From Selenomonadaceae bacterium (GTDB lineage: Bacteria > Bacillota > Negativicutes > Selenomonadales > Selenomonadaceae), in the NCBI GenBank assembly GCA_017484235.1, contig JAFUTM010000371.1:1-13093 (forward strand): a stretch of DNA of 13,093 nucleotides, in the 5' to 3' direction. Made by a program: the position numbers and the translations under genes. Shown here in pieces: positions 1-7,089 of the stretch (positions are counted from its first letter, which is position 1; each line of letters starts with the position of its first letter). Under the pieces are notes generated by a model. The model was not told where the DNA came from. It made no database searches and saw nothing but the letters and a program-made list of their open reading frames with translations.

Positions 1-1
1 C

Positions 2-250
2 CGTTGGGGCGGTGAAGAATTTATTGTTCTTCTTCCAGGCTATAATGCAGAAGGTGCTGGAAAAGTTGCTGAACGGCTTAGACGAGAAGTTGAAGTTTTT
101 GAATTTGATGAAGTTGGTCATCGTACGGTTAGTGTTGGTGTGGCTGCAGCTCGACCTGGTGAAACAGAAGATCAGGTTTTCATTCGTGCCGACAATGCTT
201 TATATCGCGCAAAAGAAGGCGGCCGCAATCGTGTTGTTATCGAATCCTAA
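2..250 (+). CDS. GGDEF-domain diguanylate cyclase, C-terminal end (5' partial)
   Basis: The reading frame is already open at the left edge and ends with TAA at 248-250, giving the last 82 residues of a GGDEF domain. It starts at the active-site loop, R-W-G-G-E-E-F, the common GGEEF variant of the signature that binds GTP. It continues through the SVGVA strand and ends with the typical A-D-x-A-L-Y-x-A-K-x-x-G-R-N-R-V block. GGDEF enzymes condense two GTP into the second messenger cyclic di-GMP. The active-site signature is intact, so activity is plausible; the sensor part and any EAL domain lie outside the window. The domain forms the very C-terminus of its protein. The next gene starts 25 bases downstream on the same strand, so the two may share a transcript. 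Confidence 0.9.
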   Translation, partial: RWGGEEFIVLLPGYNAEGAGKVAERLRREVEVFEFDEVGHRTVSVGVAAARPGETEDQVFIRADNALYRAKEGGRNRVVIES

Positions 251-275
251 TTCATTTTTGTTAAGTTCTATTGAT

Positions 276-2708
276 ATGTCAAAAACGATCGAATTATTAG
301 CTCCGGCCGGCAATTTTGAATCGCTAATTGCTGCAGTTGAGGCTGGCGCAGATGCGGTATATTTAGCCGGCAATCACTTTGGTGCCCGTGCTTCAGCTGA
401 CAATTTTGATTTTGATGAGCTTAAACGTGCAGTGGAATTTGCTCACCTGCGCAATGTTGCCGTTCACGTCACTGTCAACACTATTATTGCCGACGGTGAG
501 ATTAATATTTTAGCTGATTATTTTAAATATCTTGAGAAAATTCACGTTGATGCGATTTTAATACAAGACTTAGGCGCAGCAGCACTGGCTAAACGTGTTG
601 CGCCTAATTTAATTTTGCACGCCTCAACACAGATGACCGTTCACAGTCTCGAAGGTGTAAAAGCTCTGGAACAGTTAGGCTTCTCAAGAGTTGTGCTGTC
701 TCGCGAACTTTCCATTGATGAAATAAAGTATATATGTGCAAGTGCTTCGGCTGAGATTGAAGTGTTTATGCACGGTGCATTATGTGTCTGTTACAGTGGT
801 CAGTGTCTTATGTCCTCAATGATTGGCTCACGTTCCGGCAATCGCGGTCAGTGTGCTCAGCCTTGTCGCTTGCCATATGAACTTATAGACGATAGTGGCA
901 GCAGCGTTCTCAAAGATAAAGCCGGTCAATATCTGCTCTCTCCAAAAGACTTAAATACAATTGATTTACTGCCAAAATTGATTGAATCCGGCGTTGCATC
1001 ATTAAAGATTGAAGGCAGAATGAAACGCCCTGAGTATGTCGCCATTGTTGTTGAAACCTACCGTCGTGCCATAGATCGCTGTCTTACTAACATAACGTCA
1101 TACTGTGCTGAAAATGACGAGCACCGACGCCTAGCTCAGATATTTAATCGCGATTTTACAACTGCTTACCTTGAAAAATTACAAGGTCGAAAAATGATTA
1201 GCGATAAAAAGCCAAACAATCGCGGGCTTTTGATTGGTCGTGTCGAATCAGTTAGCGATAATAAAATATCCATAAAACTTAGTGATAAGATTAATACGGG
1301 CGACCAGCTCGAAATTTGGGTTAAAATTGGCGGACGCGTCACCATTACCGTCACAGATTACATACTAAAAGATAGTATTGCAGAGATTACTACCGATAAA
1401 ATTAAAGGTGTTCGTGTGCACGACAGGGTATTTAAAATTTTTGATGCAGAGCTTACCGCGCACGCCCGCCGTCTTTTTAATAACAATGCGCCGGTTAGAC
1501 GTATCTCGATTGACGCTGAACTAACTGCCAAAATAAATCAGCCCGTACATCTCAAATTAACTGATTCGGACGGAAATATCGTTGAAACTAAATCTAAAAT
1601 CGCTGCCGTTAAAGCTGAAAATCGACCGCTTACGCAAGAAGTAATTTATAAACAGATTGGACGACTTGGCACTTCCGTTTATGAGCTGAATAATTTGGCA
1701 ATTAATATTGATGATAATATTATAGTGCCTGTAAGTGAGCTTAACGACCTGCGTCGCCGTGCAGTTGATATGCTCAATGAATTGAGATTGTCTAAATATA
1801 CAGTAACTGTAAAAGAGAATAAATTTTATCTGCCAGCTGTATCGTCCAATAAAAAAATTTATCCTGATGATAAGTTAAATTTAATAGCGGCGATTGACTC
1901 CATTGATATGTTAAAGTGTGCTGTTAAAGCCGGAGCAAATGCGGTGCTTTTCGGCGGTGATTCATATCATCACGAAACGATTACGCCTTCAATATATCAA
2001 GCCGCTATACAAACTGCTCACGCTGCAAATAAATTAATCTATATAGGTACGCCGCGCATCGTTCGAGATAATGAGCAGACTGAACTTGAAACGATAATAA
2101 ATGCTTCCAACAATGCCGACGGAATATATGTTCATAACATTGCAACTTTAAATTTAGTGCGCCGATTAACGAATCTGCCAATATATACAGATTATTCATT
2201 GATTGCGTTTAATAACTTGACGATTGATTTTTTATTTGATTTTGGTGTATCAGGCGTTACATTGTCGCCAGAATTAACGATGACTCAAATAAAAAATATT
2301 GCCGATAATTCTAAATTGCCGCTAGAATGTATAATACACGGGCGGAGCGAACTAATGATATCCTCTTATTGTATAATGGGCAGTTTCATTGGTGGAGTTG
2401 GCGAACACATATGCCGTCAGCCTTGCAAGTATAATCAATATTATCTGCGCGACCGTAAAGAAGCAATCTTTCCAATAGTTACAGATCAGTTTTGTCGAAT
2501 GCACATATTAAACAGTAAAACGTTATCTATGATTCCATACACTGCAGATTTTATTGATATGGGAATCAATCGGCTGCGTATAGACGGACGTGCAATGACA
2601 AAAGCAGAACTCAGCAGCACCATAAAAAATTATCGAAAATCAATCAACGGTCAAACACCAATGGAAGATGAGGGCATTACTCGCGGTCACTATTTCCGTA
2701 AAATATAA
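276..2708 (+). CDS. U32 family (RlhA-like) protein with duplicated U32 domain and two Cys clusters
   Basis: An 810-residue member of the peptidase U32 family with a DUF3656-type middle region. Despite the name, characterised relatives (RlhA, TrhP, UbiU/UbiV) hydroxylate 23S rRNA, tRNA or quinones and hold a 4Fe-4S cluster. The first TIM-barrel-like domain (residues 1-260) opens with ELLAPAGNFESL and carries the family signature around E162-S180. Candidate cluster ligands are C170, C177, C193 and C197, with an extra C172. Residues from about 533 repeat the fold in divergent form, with their own set C699, C713, C717 and C740 in SSYC, HIC, QPC and QFC. ATG 276 is chosen because family homology starts there, although no strong ribosome binding site is visible; the frame is open further upstream only as overlap with the GGDEF gene. 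RlhA-like rRNA hydroxylation is the best guess, not shown. Confidence 0.88.
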   Translation: MSKTIELLAPAGNFESLIAAVEAGADAVYLAGNHFGARASADNFDFDELKRAVEFAHLRNVAVHVTVNTIIADGEINILADYFKYLEKIHVDAILIQDLGAAALAKRVAPNLILHASTQMTVHSLEGVKALEQLGFSRVVLSRELSIDEIKYICASASAEIEVFMHGALCVCYSGQCLMSSMIGSRSGNRGQCAQPCRLPYELIDDSGSSVLKDKAGQYLLSPKDLNTIDLLPKLIESGVASLKIEGRMKRPEYVAIVVETYRRAIDRCLTNITSYCAENDEHRRLAQIFNRDFTTAYLEKLQGRKMISDKKPNNRGLLIGRVESVSDNKISIKLSDKINTGDQLEIWVKIGGRVTITVTDYILKDSIAEITTDKIKGVRVHDRVFKIFDAELTAHARRLFNNNAPVRRISIDAELTAKINQPVHLKLTDSDGNIVETKSKIAAVKAENRPLTQEVIYKQIGRLGTSVYELNNLAINIDDNIIVPVSELNDLRRRAVDMLNELRLSKYTVTVKENKFYLPAVSSNKKIYPDDKLNLIAAIDSIDMLKCAVKAGANAVLFGGDSYHHETITPSIYQAAIQTAHAANKLIYIGTPRIVRDNEQTELETIINASNNADGIYVHNIATLNLVRRLTNLPIYTDYSLIAFNNLTIDFLFDFGVSGVTLSPELTMTQIKNIADNSKLPLECIIHGRSELMISSYCIMGSFIGGVGEHICRQPCKYNQYYLRDRKEAIFPIVTDQFCRMHILNSKTLSMIPYTADFIDMGINRLRIDGRAMTKAELSSTIKNYRKSINGQTPMEDEGITRGHYFRKI

Positions 2709-2729
2709 CTGTTAATTAATCGCAGTTCC

Positions 2730-2758
2730 TTGACTTTTATATGTCGCTATGTTATATT
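2730..2758 (+). promoter_or_regulatory. sigma-70 type promoter of metK
   Basis: TTGACT (2730-2735), a 17-base spacer and TATATT (2753-2758) form a good housekeeping promoter. Transcription would begin near 2765, leaving a 5' leader of only about 37 bases. That is too short for a SAM riboswitch, and no riboswitch-like pairing is visible. Confidence 0.75.
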
Positions 2759-2801
2759 AATTGAAAATTGTATTGTATATATTATTAAAGTAGGTGGTAA
2801 A

Positions 2802-3977
2802 ATGATATTTACTTCAGAAAGTGTAACGGAAGGTCATCCAGATAAAGTGGCTGATCAGATTTCAGACGCAATATTAGATGCAATAATTGAAAAAGATCCA
2901 TACGGTCGTGTAGCTTGTGAAACTTTGGTTACTACCGGACAGGTACACGTTGTTGGTGAAATTTCCACATCAAGTTACGTCGATATGAACAAAATAATTC
3001 GCTCTACCATAAGAGATATTGGTTATACTGATGCTCATTATGGTTTTGATGCTGATACGGTTGGTGTATTAGTGTCAATTGATGAGCAGTCGCCGGACAT
3101 TGCACAAGGCGTAAACGATGCACTTGAAACTCGTAACAATAATAATCTTGAGGCTGCAATTGGTGCAGGCGATCAAGGTATGATGTTTGGTTATGCAACG
3201 GACGAGACGCCGGAATATATGCCTTTGCCAATTTCACTGGCACATAAGCTGACTAGACGACTCGCAGAAATTCGTAAATCCACAAAAGAAATTGATTACT
3301 TGAGACCAGACGGCAAAAGTCAAGTTACAGTACATTACGATGAAAATGGCGCAGCTGATTATATAGATACGATCGTTCTTTCAACTCAGCACAGTGACAA
3401 GGTTGAATTGAAGCAAATTGAAGCTGACGTTAAAAAATATGTCATAGAAGCAACAATGCCTTCCAATTTACTTCGTGAAGATACACGTATTTTGGTAAAT
3501 CCAACAGGCAAATTTGTCATTGGTGGTCCACAAGGTGATGCTGGTCTTACCGGACGTAAAATTATTGTCGACACTTATGGCGGAATGGCACGTCACGGCG
3601 GCGGAGCTTTCAGCGGCAAAGATCCAACTAAAGTAGATCGTTCAGCCGCATATGCCGCAAGATGGGTGGCCAAAACAATTGTTGCAGCTGGTCTTGCCAA
3701 CAAATGTGAAGTTCAACTTGCATATGCAATCGGCGTGGCAGAACCGGTATCAATTCGCGTTGAAACCTTCGGAACAGGCAAGTTAAGTGAAGATGAACTT
3801 GAAAAAGCAGTTCGCCAAGTTTTTGACTTAACGCCTGCTGGAATAATCAGTGCGTTGGAGCTCAGACGCCCAATATACAAACAGACAGCAGCTTATGGAC
3901 ACTTTGGACGTTTAGATGTTGAGCTGCCTTGGGAACAGCTTGATATGGTAGAGTCTATAAACTCAGCAGTAAAATAA
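2802..3977 (+). CDS. metK: S-adenosylmethionine synthetase
   Basis: A 391-residue MetK, the normal bacterial length. It joins ATP and methionine to make S-adenosylmethionine, releasing phosphate and diphosphate, in the cytoplasm. The N-terminus FTSESVTEGHPDKVADQ holds the HPDK ATP/metal motif (12-15). GAGDQG (121-126) and the later glycine-rich GGGAFSGKDPTKVDRSAAY block, with phosphate-binding residues, are both intact. ATG 2802 is preceded by TAGGTGGT and matches the family start; the upstream ATG at about 2736 lies inside the promoter and would add 24 unrelated residues. The gene has its own promoter and terminator, so it is probably a single-gene transcript. A consumer of the product, speD, lies about 8 kb away in the same window. 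Confidence 0.98.
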   Translation: MIFTSESVTEGHPDKVADQISDAILDAIIEKDPYGRVACETLVTTGQVHVVGEISTSSYVDMNKIIRSTIRDIGYTDAHYGFDADTVGVLVSIDEQSPDIAQGVNDALETRNNNNLEAAIGAGDQGMMFGYATDETPEYMPLPISLAHKLTRRLAEIRKSTKEIDYLRPDGKSQVTVHYDENGAADYIDTIVLSTQHSDKVELKQIEADVKKYVIEATMPSNLLREDTRILVNPTGKFVIGGPQGDAGLTGRKIIVDTYGGMARHGGGAFSGKDPTKVDRSAAYAARWVAKTIVAAGLANKCEVQLAYAIGVAEPVSIRVETFGTGKLSEDELEKAVRQVFDLTPAGIISALELRRPIYKQTAAYGHFGRLDVELPWEQLDMVESINSAVK

Positions 3978-3985
3978 ATCTTTTG

Positions 3986-4024
3986 CCCTTGCTTACATTT
4001 TATAAGTAAGGGTTTTTTATTTTT
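3986..4024 (+). terminator. rho-independent terminator after metK
   Basis: CCCTTGCTTA (3986-3995) pairs with TAAGTAAGGG (4003-4012) over 10 bp with one G-U pair and a 7-base loop, followed by a run of T interrupted once by A. It lies 8 bases after the metK stop codon. Confidence 0.92.
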
Positions 4025-4027
4025 GAC

Positions 4028-4056
4028 TTGACGGCGTTTATGATATAATATATAAT
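4028..4056 (+). promoter_or_regulatory. promoter of the Bro-N-like gene
   Basis: TTGACG (4028-4033), a 17-base spacer and a perfect TATAAT (4051-4056). An overlapping alternative is TTGACT (4023-4028) with TATAAT (4044-4049) at 15 bases. It lies directly after the metK terminator, so the small gene downstream has independent, probably strong, transcription. TATAATATAT (4044-4053) is mirrored by ATATATTATA (4079-4088) in the leader, which may be chance in AT-rich DNA. Confidence 0.7.
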
Positions 4057-4110
4057 AAATTTCTAACATTTATTTTTAATATATTATACTTACGAAAAGA
4101 AGATGACCAG

Positions 4111-4425
4111 ATGAAAATATACACATTTACCAAAGGCGAAATGAACCTCAGGATAAAAGTCACAGACGATGATGAGCCTCATTTTCAAACATCAGATGTA
4201 GTTTCCAGCGTAGGTGGTGCTAAATCCATGATAGAGGCTTATTTGCCTAAAGAAGAATGGATGAATTATACTCATTTGATTGATGCGATTGATGCAGTTG
4301 AACGAGGCAGTGTTGGAGTTGGACGCCGACGAATGAATCCAATTTATCGTGCAAGAGTTGATAAACTCCGTAATTGGATCGAATGGGAAGTCATTCCGCA
4401 ATTAACCAAATTAGTAATGGGATAA
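4111..4425 (+). CDS. small Bro-N-like (phage antirepressor domain) protein
   Basis: A 104-residue soluble protein that looks like a single stand-alone Bro-N domain. Two parts suggest this. Near the start, I-K-V-T-D-D-D-E-P-H-F-x-x-S-D-V-V resembles the Bro-N pattern in which a short strand runs into G-E-P-x-F-x-x-x-D-V. The end, L-R-N-W-I-E-W-E-V-I-P-Q-L, resembles the F-x-x-W-V-x-x-E-V-L-P-x-I block that closes Bro-N domains. Bro-N proteins are usually phage DNA-binding or antirepressor-type proteins with a second domain, which is missing here. No other phage gene is nearby, so it may be a domesticated regulator. The ATG at 4111 follows a GAAAAGAAG stretch about 10 bases away. It may be co-transcribed with typA. 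The family call is my pattern match; function unknown. Confidence 0.6.
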   Translation: MKIYTFTKGEMNLRIKVTDDDEPHFQTSDVVSSVGGAKSMIEAYLPKEEWMNYTHLIDAIDAVERGSVGVGRRRMNPIYRARVDKLRNWIEWEVIPQLTKLVMG

Positions 4426-4428
4426 AAC

Positions 4429-4522
4429 TAATTAGGAATGTTGAATGAGGAATGACGAATATTTTTAATTCGTAATTCATAATTAAATTAATTCCTAATT
4501 CCTAATTCAGCATTCCTAATTA
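4429..4522 (+). repeat. interspersed hairpin repeat, copy 1
   Basis: A 94-base element bounded by a perfect 12-base inverted repeat: TAATTAGGAATG (4429-4440) and CATTCCTAATTA (4511-4522). The pairing continues inward imperfectly, with about 16 of the next 20 positions matching, so the arms span about 32 bases. The interior repeats AATTC/AATTA heptamer-like units. It fills the gap between the Bro-N-like gene and typA and would appear in their transcript as a long hairpin. It has the same ends as copy 2 at 11676-11747 and codes for nothing. Confidence 0.8.
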
Positions 4523-4550
4523 AAAATATTTCAAAAGGTAGGAGATTACG

Positions 4551-6356
4551 ATAGAACGCAGAAATATAGCAATTATAGCACACGTAGATCACGGCAAAAC
4601 TACACTAGTGGACGCACTTCTTAGACAAACTGAAGTTTTCCGTGCAAATGAAAATGTCGCAGAACGAGTATTAGATCGCGGCGATCTTGAACGTGAGCGT
4701 GGAATTACCATACTCAGCAAAAATACGGCAATTGAATATAAAGGCATTAAAATAAATATAGTTGACACACCTGGCCACGCAGATTTTGGCGGCGAAGTTG
4801 AGCGCGTTTTAAATATGGTCGACGGCGTACTTTTAGTTGTTGATGCATTTGAAGGTGCGATGCCGCAAACTAAATATGTACTGCGAAAAGCTATGGAACA
4901 CGGCTTAAAAGCGATTGTTGTCATAAATAAAATTGACCGTGCAGAAGCTCGCATTACTGAAGTTGAAGATGAAATCTTAGAACTCTTTATGGAACTTGAC
5001 GCAAATGATGAGCAGCTAGATTATAAAACCGTGTACACTGCAGCAAAAGCCGGTATTGCCAAAAAAGATATATCTGACGAATCTGATAATATGAAGCCAT
5101 TGCTTGATATAATAATAAAAGAAATGCCGCCGTCCACAGGAGACGCAAATGCACCTCTTCAAATGATGGTCACAACACTTGAGGCAGACGAATACGTTGG
5201 CAAAGTTGTAATTGGTCGTGTAAATCGAGGTATAGTGCACGCCGGCGAACAGGTATTATTAATGACTTCTACTGGTCAGACAAAATGCAAAGTTGGTAAA
5301 GTATTTGTATATCAAGGCTTAAAACGTGTGGAAGTTGACAATGCAGAAGCTGGCGAAATTGTTGCACTTACTGGATTAACGGATGCGTCAATTGGTGATA
5401 CTATAGCAGATATTGAGCAGCCTGAAGCGCTGCCGGCAATTCGAGTAGATGAGCCGACTTTATCAGTAACGTTCGGTGTAAATACCAGTCCGCTTGCCGG
5501 TGAGGAAGGCGAATATATTACCAGCCGCCACATTCGCGACCGTTTGTTTAAAGAAGCTGAAACGAATGTCGCGTTGAAAGTTGAAGAAACGCAGTCTGCT
5601 GATGTATTTAAAGTCAGTGGCAGAGGCGAACTCCATTTATCAATATTAATTGAAACTATGCGCCGTGAAGGTTTTGAACTTTCAATTGGCAAGCCGGAAG
5701 TCGTCTATAAAATGAAAAACGGCGTAAAAATGGAACCTATGGAACTTTTAACGGTGGAAGTGCCGGCAGAATATATGGGCACTGTTATGGAATCTATGGG
5801 CAGACGTAAGGGCGAACTTAAATCTATGGACGAGCGCAGTGGATACCAACGTCTGGAATTTGAAGTGCCGGCACGCGGTTTAATTGGGTTTCGCTCTGAA
5901 CTGCTCACGGCAACACGCGGCAATGGTATAATGAATCACGTATTTAATGGTTATTCTCCGTTTAAGGGCGACATTCCACGCCGTACACGTGGTTCTCTCG
6001 TTGCATTTGAAGCAGGCGAAACAACTGGTTACGGCATATATAATCTACAGGAACGCGGCGTGATGTTTGTTTCGCCAGGAATGAAAGTCTATGAAGGTAT
6101 GATTGTCGGCGAAAATTCTCGTGAAATGGACATTGATATTAACCCTTGTAAACAGAAGCACGCAACTAATATGCGGGCAAGCGGTTCCGATGAAGCAATA
6201 AGACTTGTACCTGCAAAAGTTATGAGCTTGGAACAGGCGATGGAATATATAAACGAAGATGAAGCCGTAGAAGTTACACCTAAGTCAATTCGTCTTCGTA
6301 AACTGGAATTAGATCGCACTGTACGAGGAAGAGCTGCCAAAAATGCTAGAAAATAA
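4551..6356 (+). CDS. typA: translational GTPase TypA/BipA, probable AUA start
   Basis: A 601-residue TypA/BipA, a ribosome-binding GTPase of the EF-G family that helps large-subunit assembly, especially in cold or stress. The GTPase motifs are complete with residue 1 at 4551: AHVDHGKT (10-17), RGITI (50-54), DTPGH (72-76) and NKID (126-129), followed by the EF-G-like domains and the TypA-specific C-terminus. The start is unusual. An in-frame TAG lies at 4539-4541, and no ATG, GTG or TTG occurs in any + frame from 4501 to 4606. GTG 4608 would remove the whole P-loop. GGAG (4541-4544) is six bases before ATA 4551, which gives a family-like N-terminus (M)ERRNIAIIAHVD. ATT 4545 is the alternative, served by AAGG (4535-4538). 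No clear promoter lies directly upstream, so it may be read from the Bro-N promoter. Confidence 0.95.
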   Translation: MERRNIAIIAHVDHGKTTLVDALLRQTEVFRANENVAERVLDRGDLERERGITILSKNTAIEYKGIKINIVDTPGHADFGGEVERVLNMVDGVLLVVDAFEGAMPQTKYVLRKAMEHGLKAIVVINKIDRAEARITEVEDEILELFMELDANDEQLDYKTVYTAAKAGIAKKDISDESDNMKPLLDIIIKEMPPSTGDANAPLQMMVTTLEADEYVGKVVIGRVNRGIVHAGEQVLLMTSTGQTKCKVGKVFVYQGLKRVEVDNAEAGEIVALTGLTDASIGDTIADIEQPEALPAIRVDEPTLSVTFGVNTSPLAGEEGEYITSRHIRDRLFKEAETNVALKVEETQSADVFKVSGRGELHLSILIETMRREGFELSIGKPEVVYKMKNGVKMEPMELLTVEVPAEYMGTVMESMGRRKGELKSMDERSGYQRLEFEVPARGLIGFRSELLTATRGNGIMNHVFNGYSPFKGDIPRRTRGSLVAFEAGETTGYGIYNLQERGVMFVSPGMKVYEGMIVGENSREMDIDINPCKQKHATNMRASGSDEAIRLVPAKVMSLEQAMEYINEDEAVEVTPKSIRLRKLELDRTVRGRAAKNARK

Positions 6357-6397
6357 ATTACGTTAATTTAATAAAATGAATTTTTTATGAAAAACAC

Positions 6398-6426
6398 TTG
6401 TCAAGTAAAATTCAATATGTTATAAT
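6398..6426 (+). promoter_or_regulatory. promoter of sepF
   Basis: TTGTCA (6398-6403), a 17-base spacer and a perfect TATAAT (6421-6426), with transcription expected near 6433. No hairpin terminator is visible between typA and this promoter, so some read-through from typA is likely. Confidence 0.8.
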
Positions 6427-6458
6427 AGGCTAAAGCGTTATTGGAAGGGTTGAAATTT

Positions 6459-7055
6459 ATGGATTTTAGTTTTCTTAAAAAGGTAACTGATTTCATTATG
6501 CCGCTTGAGCCAATTGATGATGAAGTAGATGATGATGAAGTAATAGAAAAATCCGAACGCAAAAAAGAAACAGCCAAACCAGCCAAATTGAACACGAATT
6601 TAGAAACAAATAATAGACAGTTGGAAGTGGACAACGTAGTCAATGAACGAGTGATGGCTGAACCTATGGAATTAGGTAAACTGCGAATGGCTGAAGGCGG
6701 AAGTGTTGCATTTGGCGGAGTAAAATATACGGCATATGCAAAGGAAGAGGAACCGGTGGTAAATGTGAAGCATCAATTAACGTTAGTAAAAGGCGGCGGC
6801 ATAAGTGTAAAAATAAATAAGCCTGCTAAATTTGAAGAAGTTAAGACAATAGCAGATGAACTACTTGAAAAATATGCGGTAATAGTAAATTACGAATTGG
6901 TAGATACTGCAGAACAACAACGGATCGGCGACTTTATAAATGGTGTATGCTATGCAACAGATGGACGAGTAGAACAAATATCTGAACGAATAATGTTGTA
7001 TATGCCGGAAGGTATGGACGCTGAATCTGTAATGTCTGGATATGCCAGAAGATGA
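6459..7055 (+). CDS. sepF: cell division protein SepF
   Basis: A 198-residue SepF. SepF binds the C-terminal tail of FtsZ, forms rings and anchors the Z-ring to the membrane. The N-terminal segment MDFSFLKKVTDFIMP is the amphipathic membrane-binding helix typical of the family. An acidic and then charged linker follows (about 17-95). The conserved SepF domain covers about 100-190 and contains the G-I-S-V-K block, the FINGVCYATDGRVEQIS stretch and the I-M-L-Y-M-P core. ATG 6459 is preferred: AAGGG (6445-6449) sits nine bases upstream, and the N-terminus then matches known SepF proteins. TTG 6441 would add six residues and overlap the binding site. The usual ylm/divIVA cluster neighbours are absent here. 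The pepD start is 34 bases downstream, so the two may be co-transcribed. Confidence 0.95.
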   Translation: MDFSFLKKVTDFIMPLEPIDDEVDDDEVIEKSERKKETAKPAKLNTNLETNNRQLEVDNVVNERVMAEPMELGKLRMAEGGSVAFGGVKYTAYAKEEEPVVNVKHQLTLVKGGGISVKINKPAKFEEVKTIADELLEKYAVIVNYELVDTAEQQRIGDFINGVCYATDGRVEQISERIMLYMPEGMDAESVMSGYARR

Positions 7056-7089
7056 GTTTATATTTGATTGATTAACATAAGGTAATTAA

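Noticed and set aside
12..275. Extension of the U32 frame upstream to position 12.
   Set aside because: This part is out of frame with, and overlaps, the clear GGDEF end at 2-250; U32 homology begins only at ATG 276.
2736..2801. An N-terminal extension of MetK from the promoter region, or a SAM riboswitch in the metK leader.
   Set aside because: The extension overlaps the promoter and has no likeness to MetK; the leader of ~37 bases is too short for a riboswitch.
4608..4610. GTG 4608 as the start of typA.
   Set aside because: It would delete the GTP-binding P-loop, which is perfectly conserved just upstream, and has no ribosome binding site.
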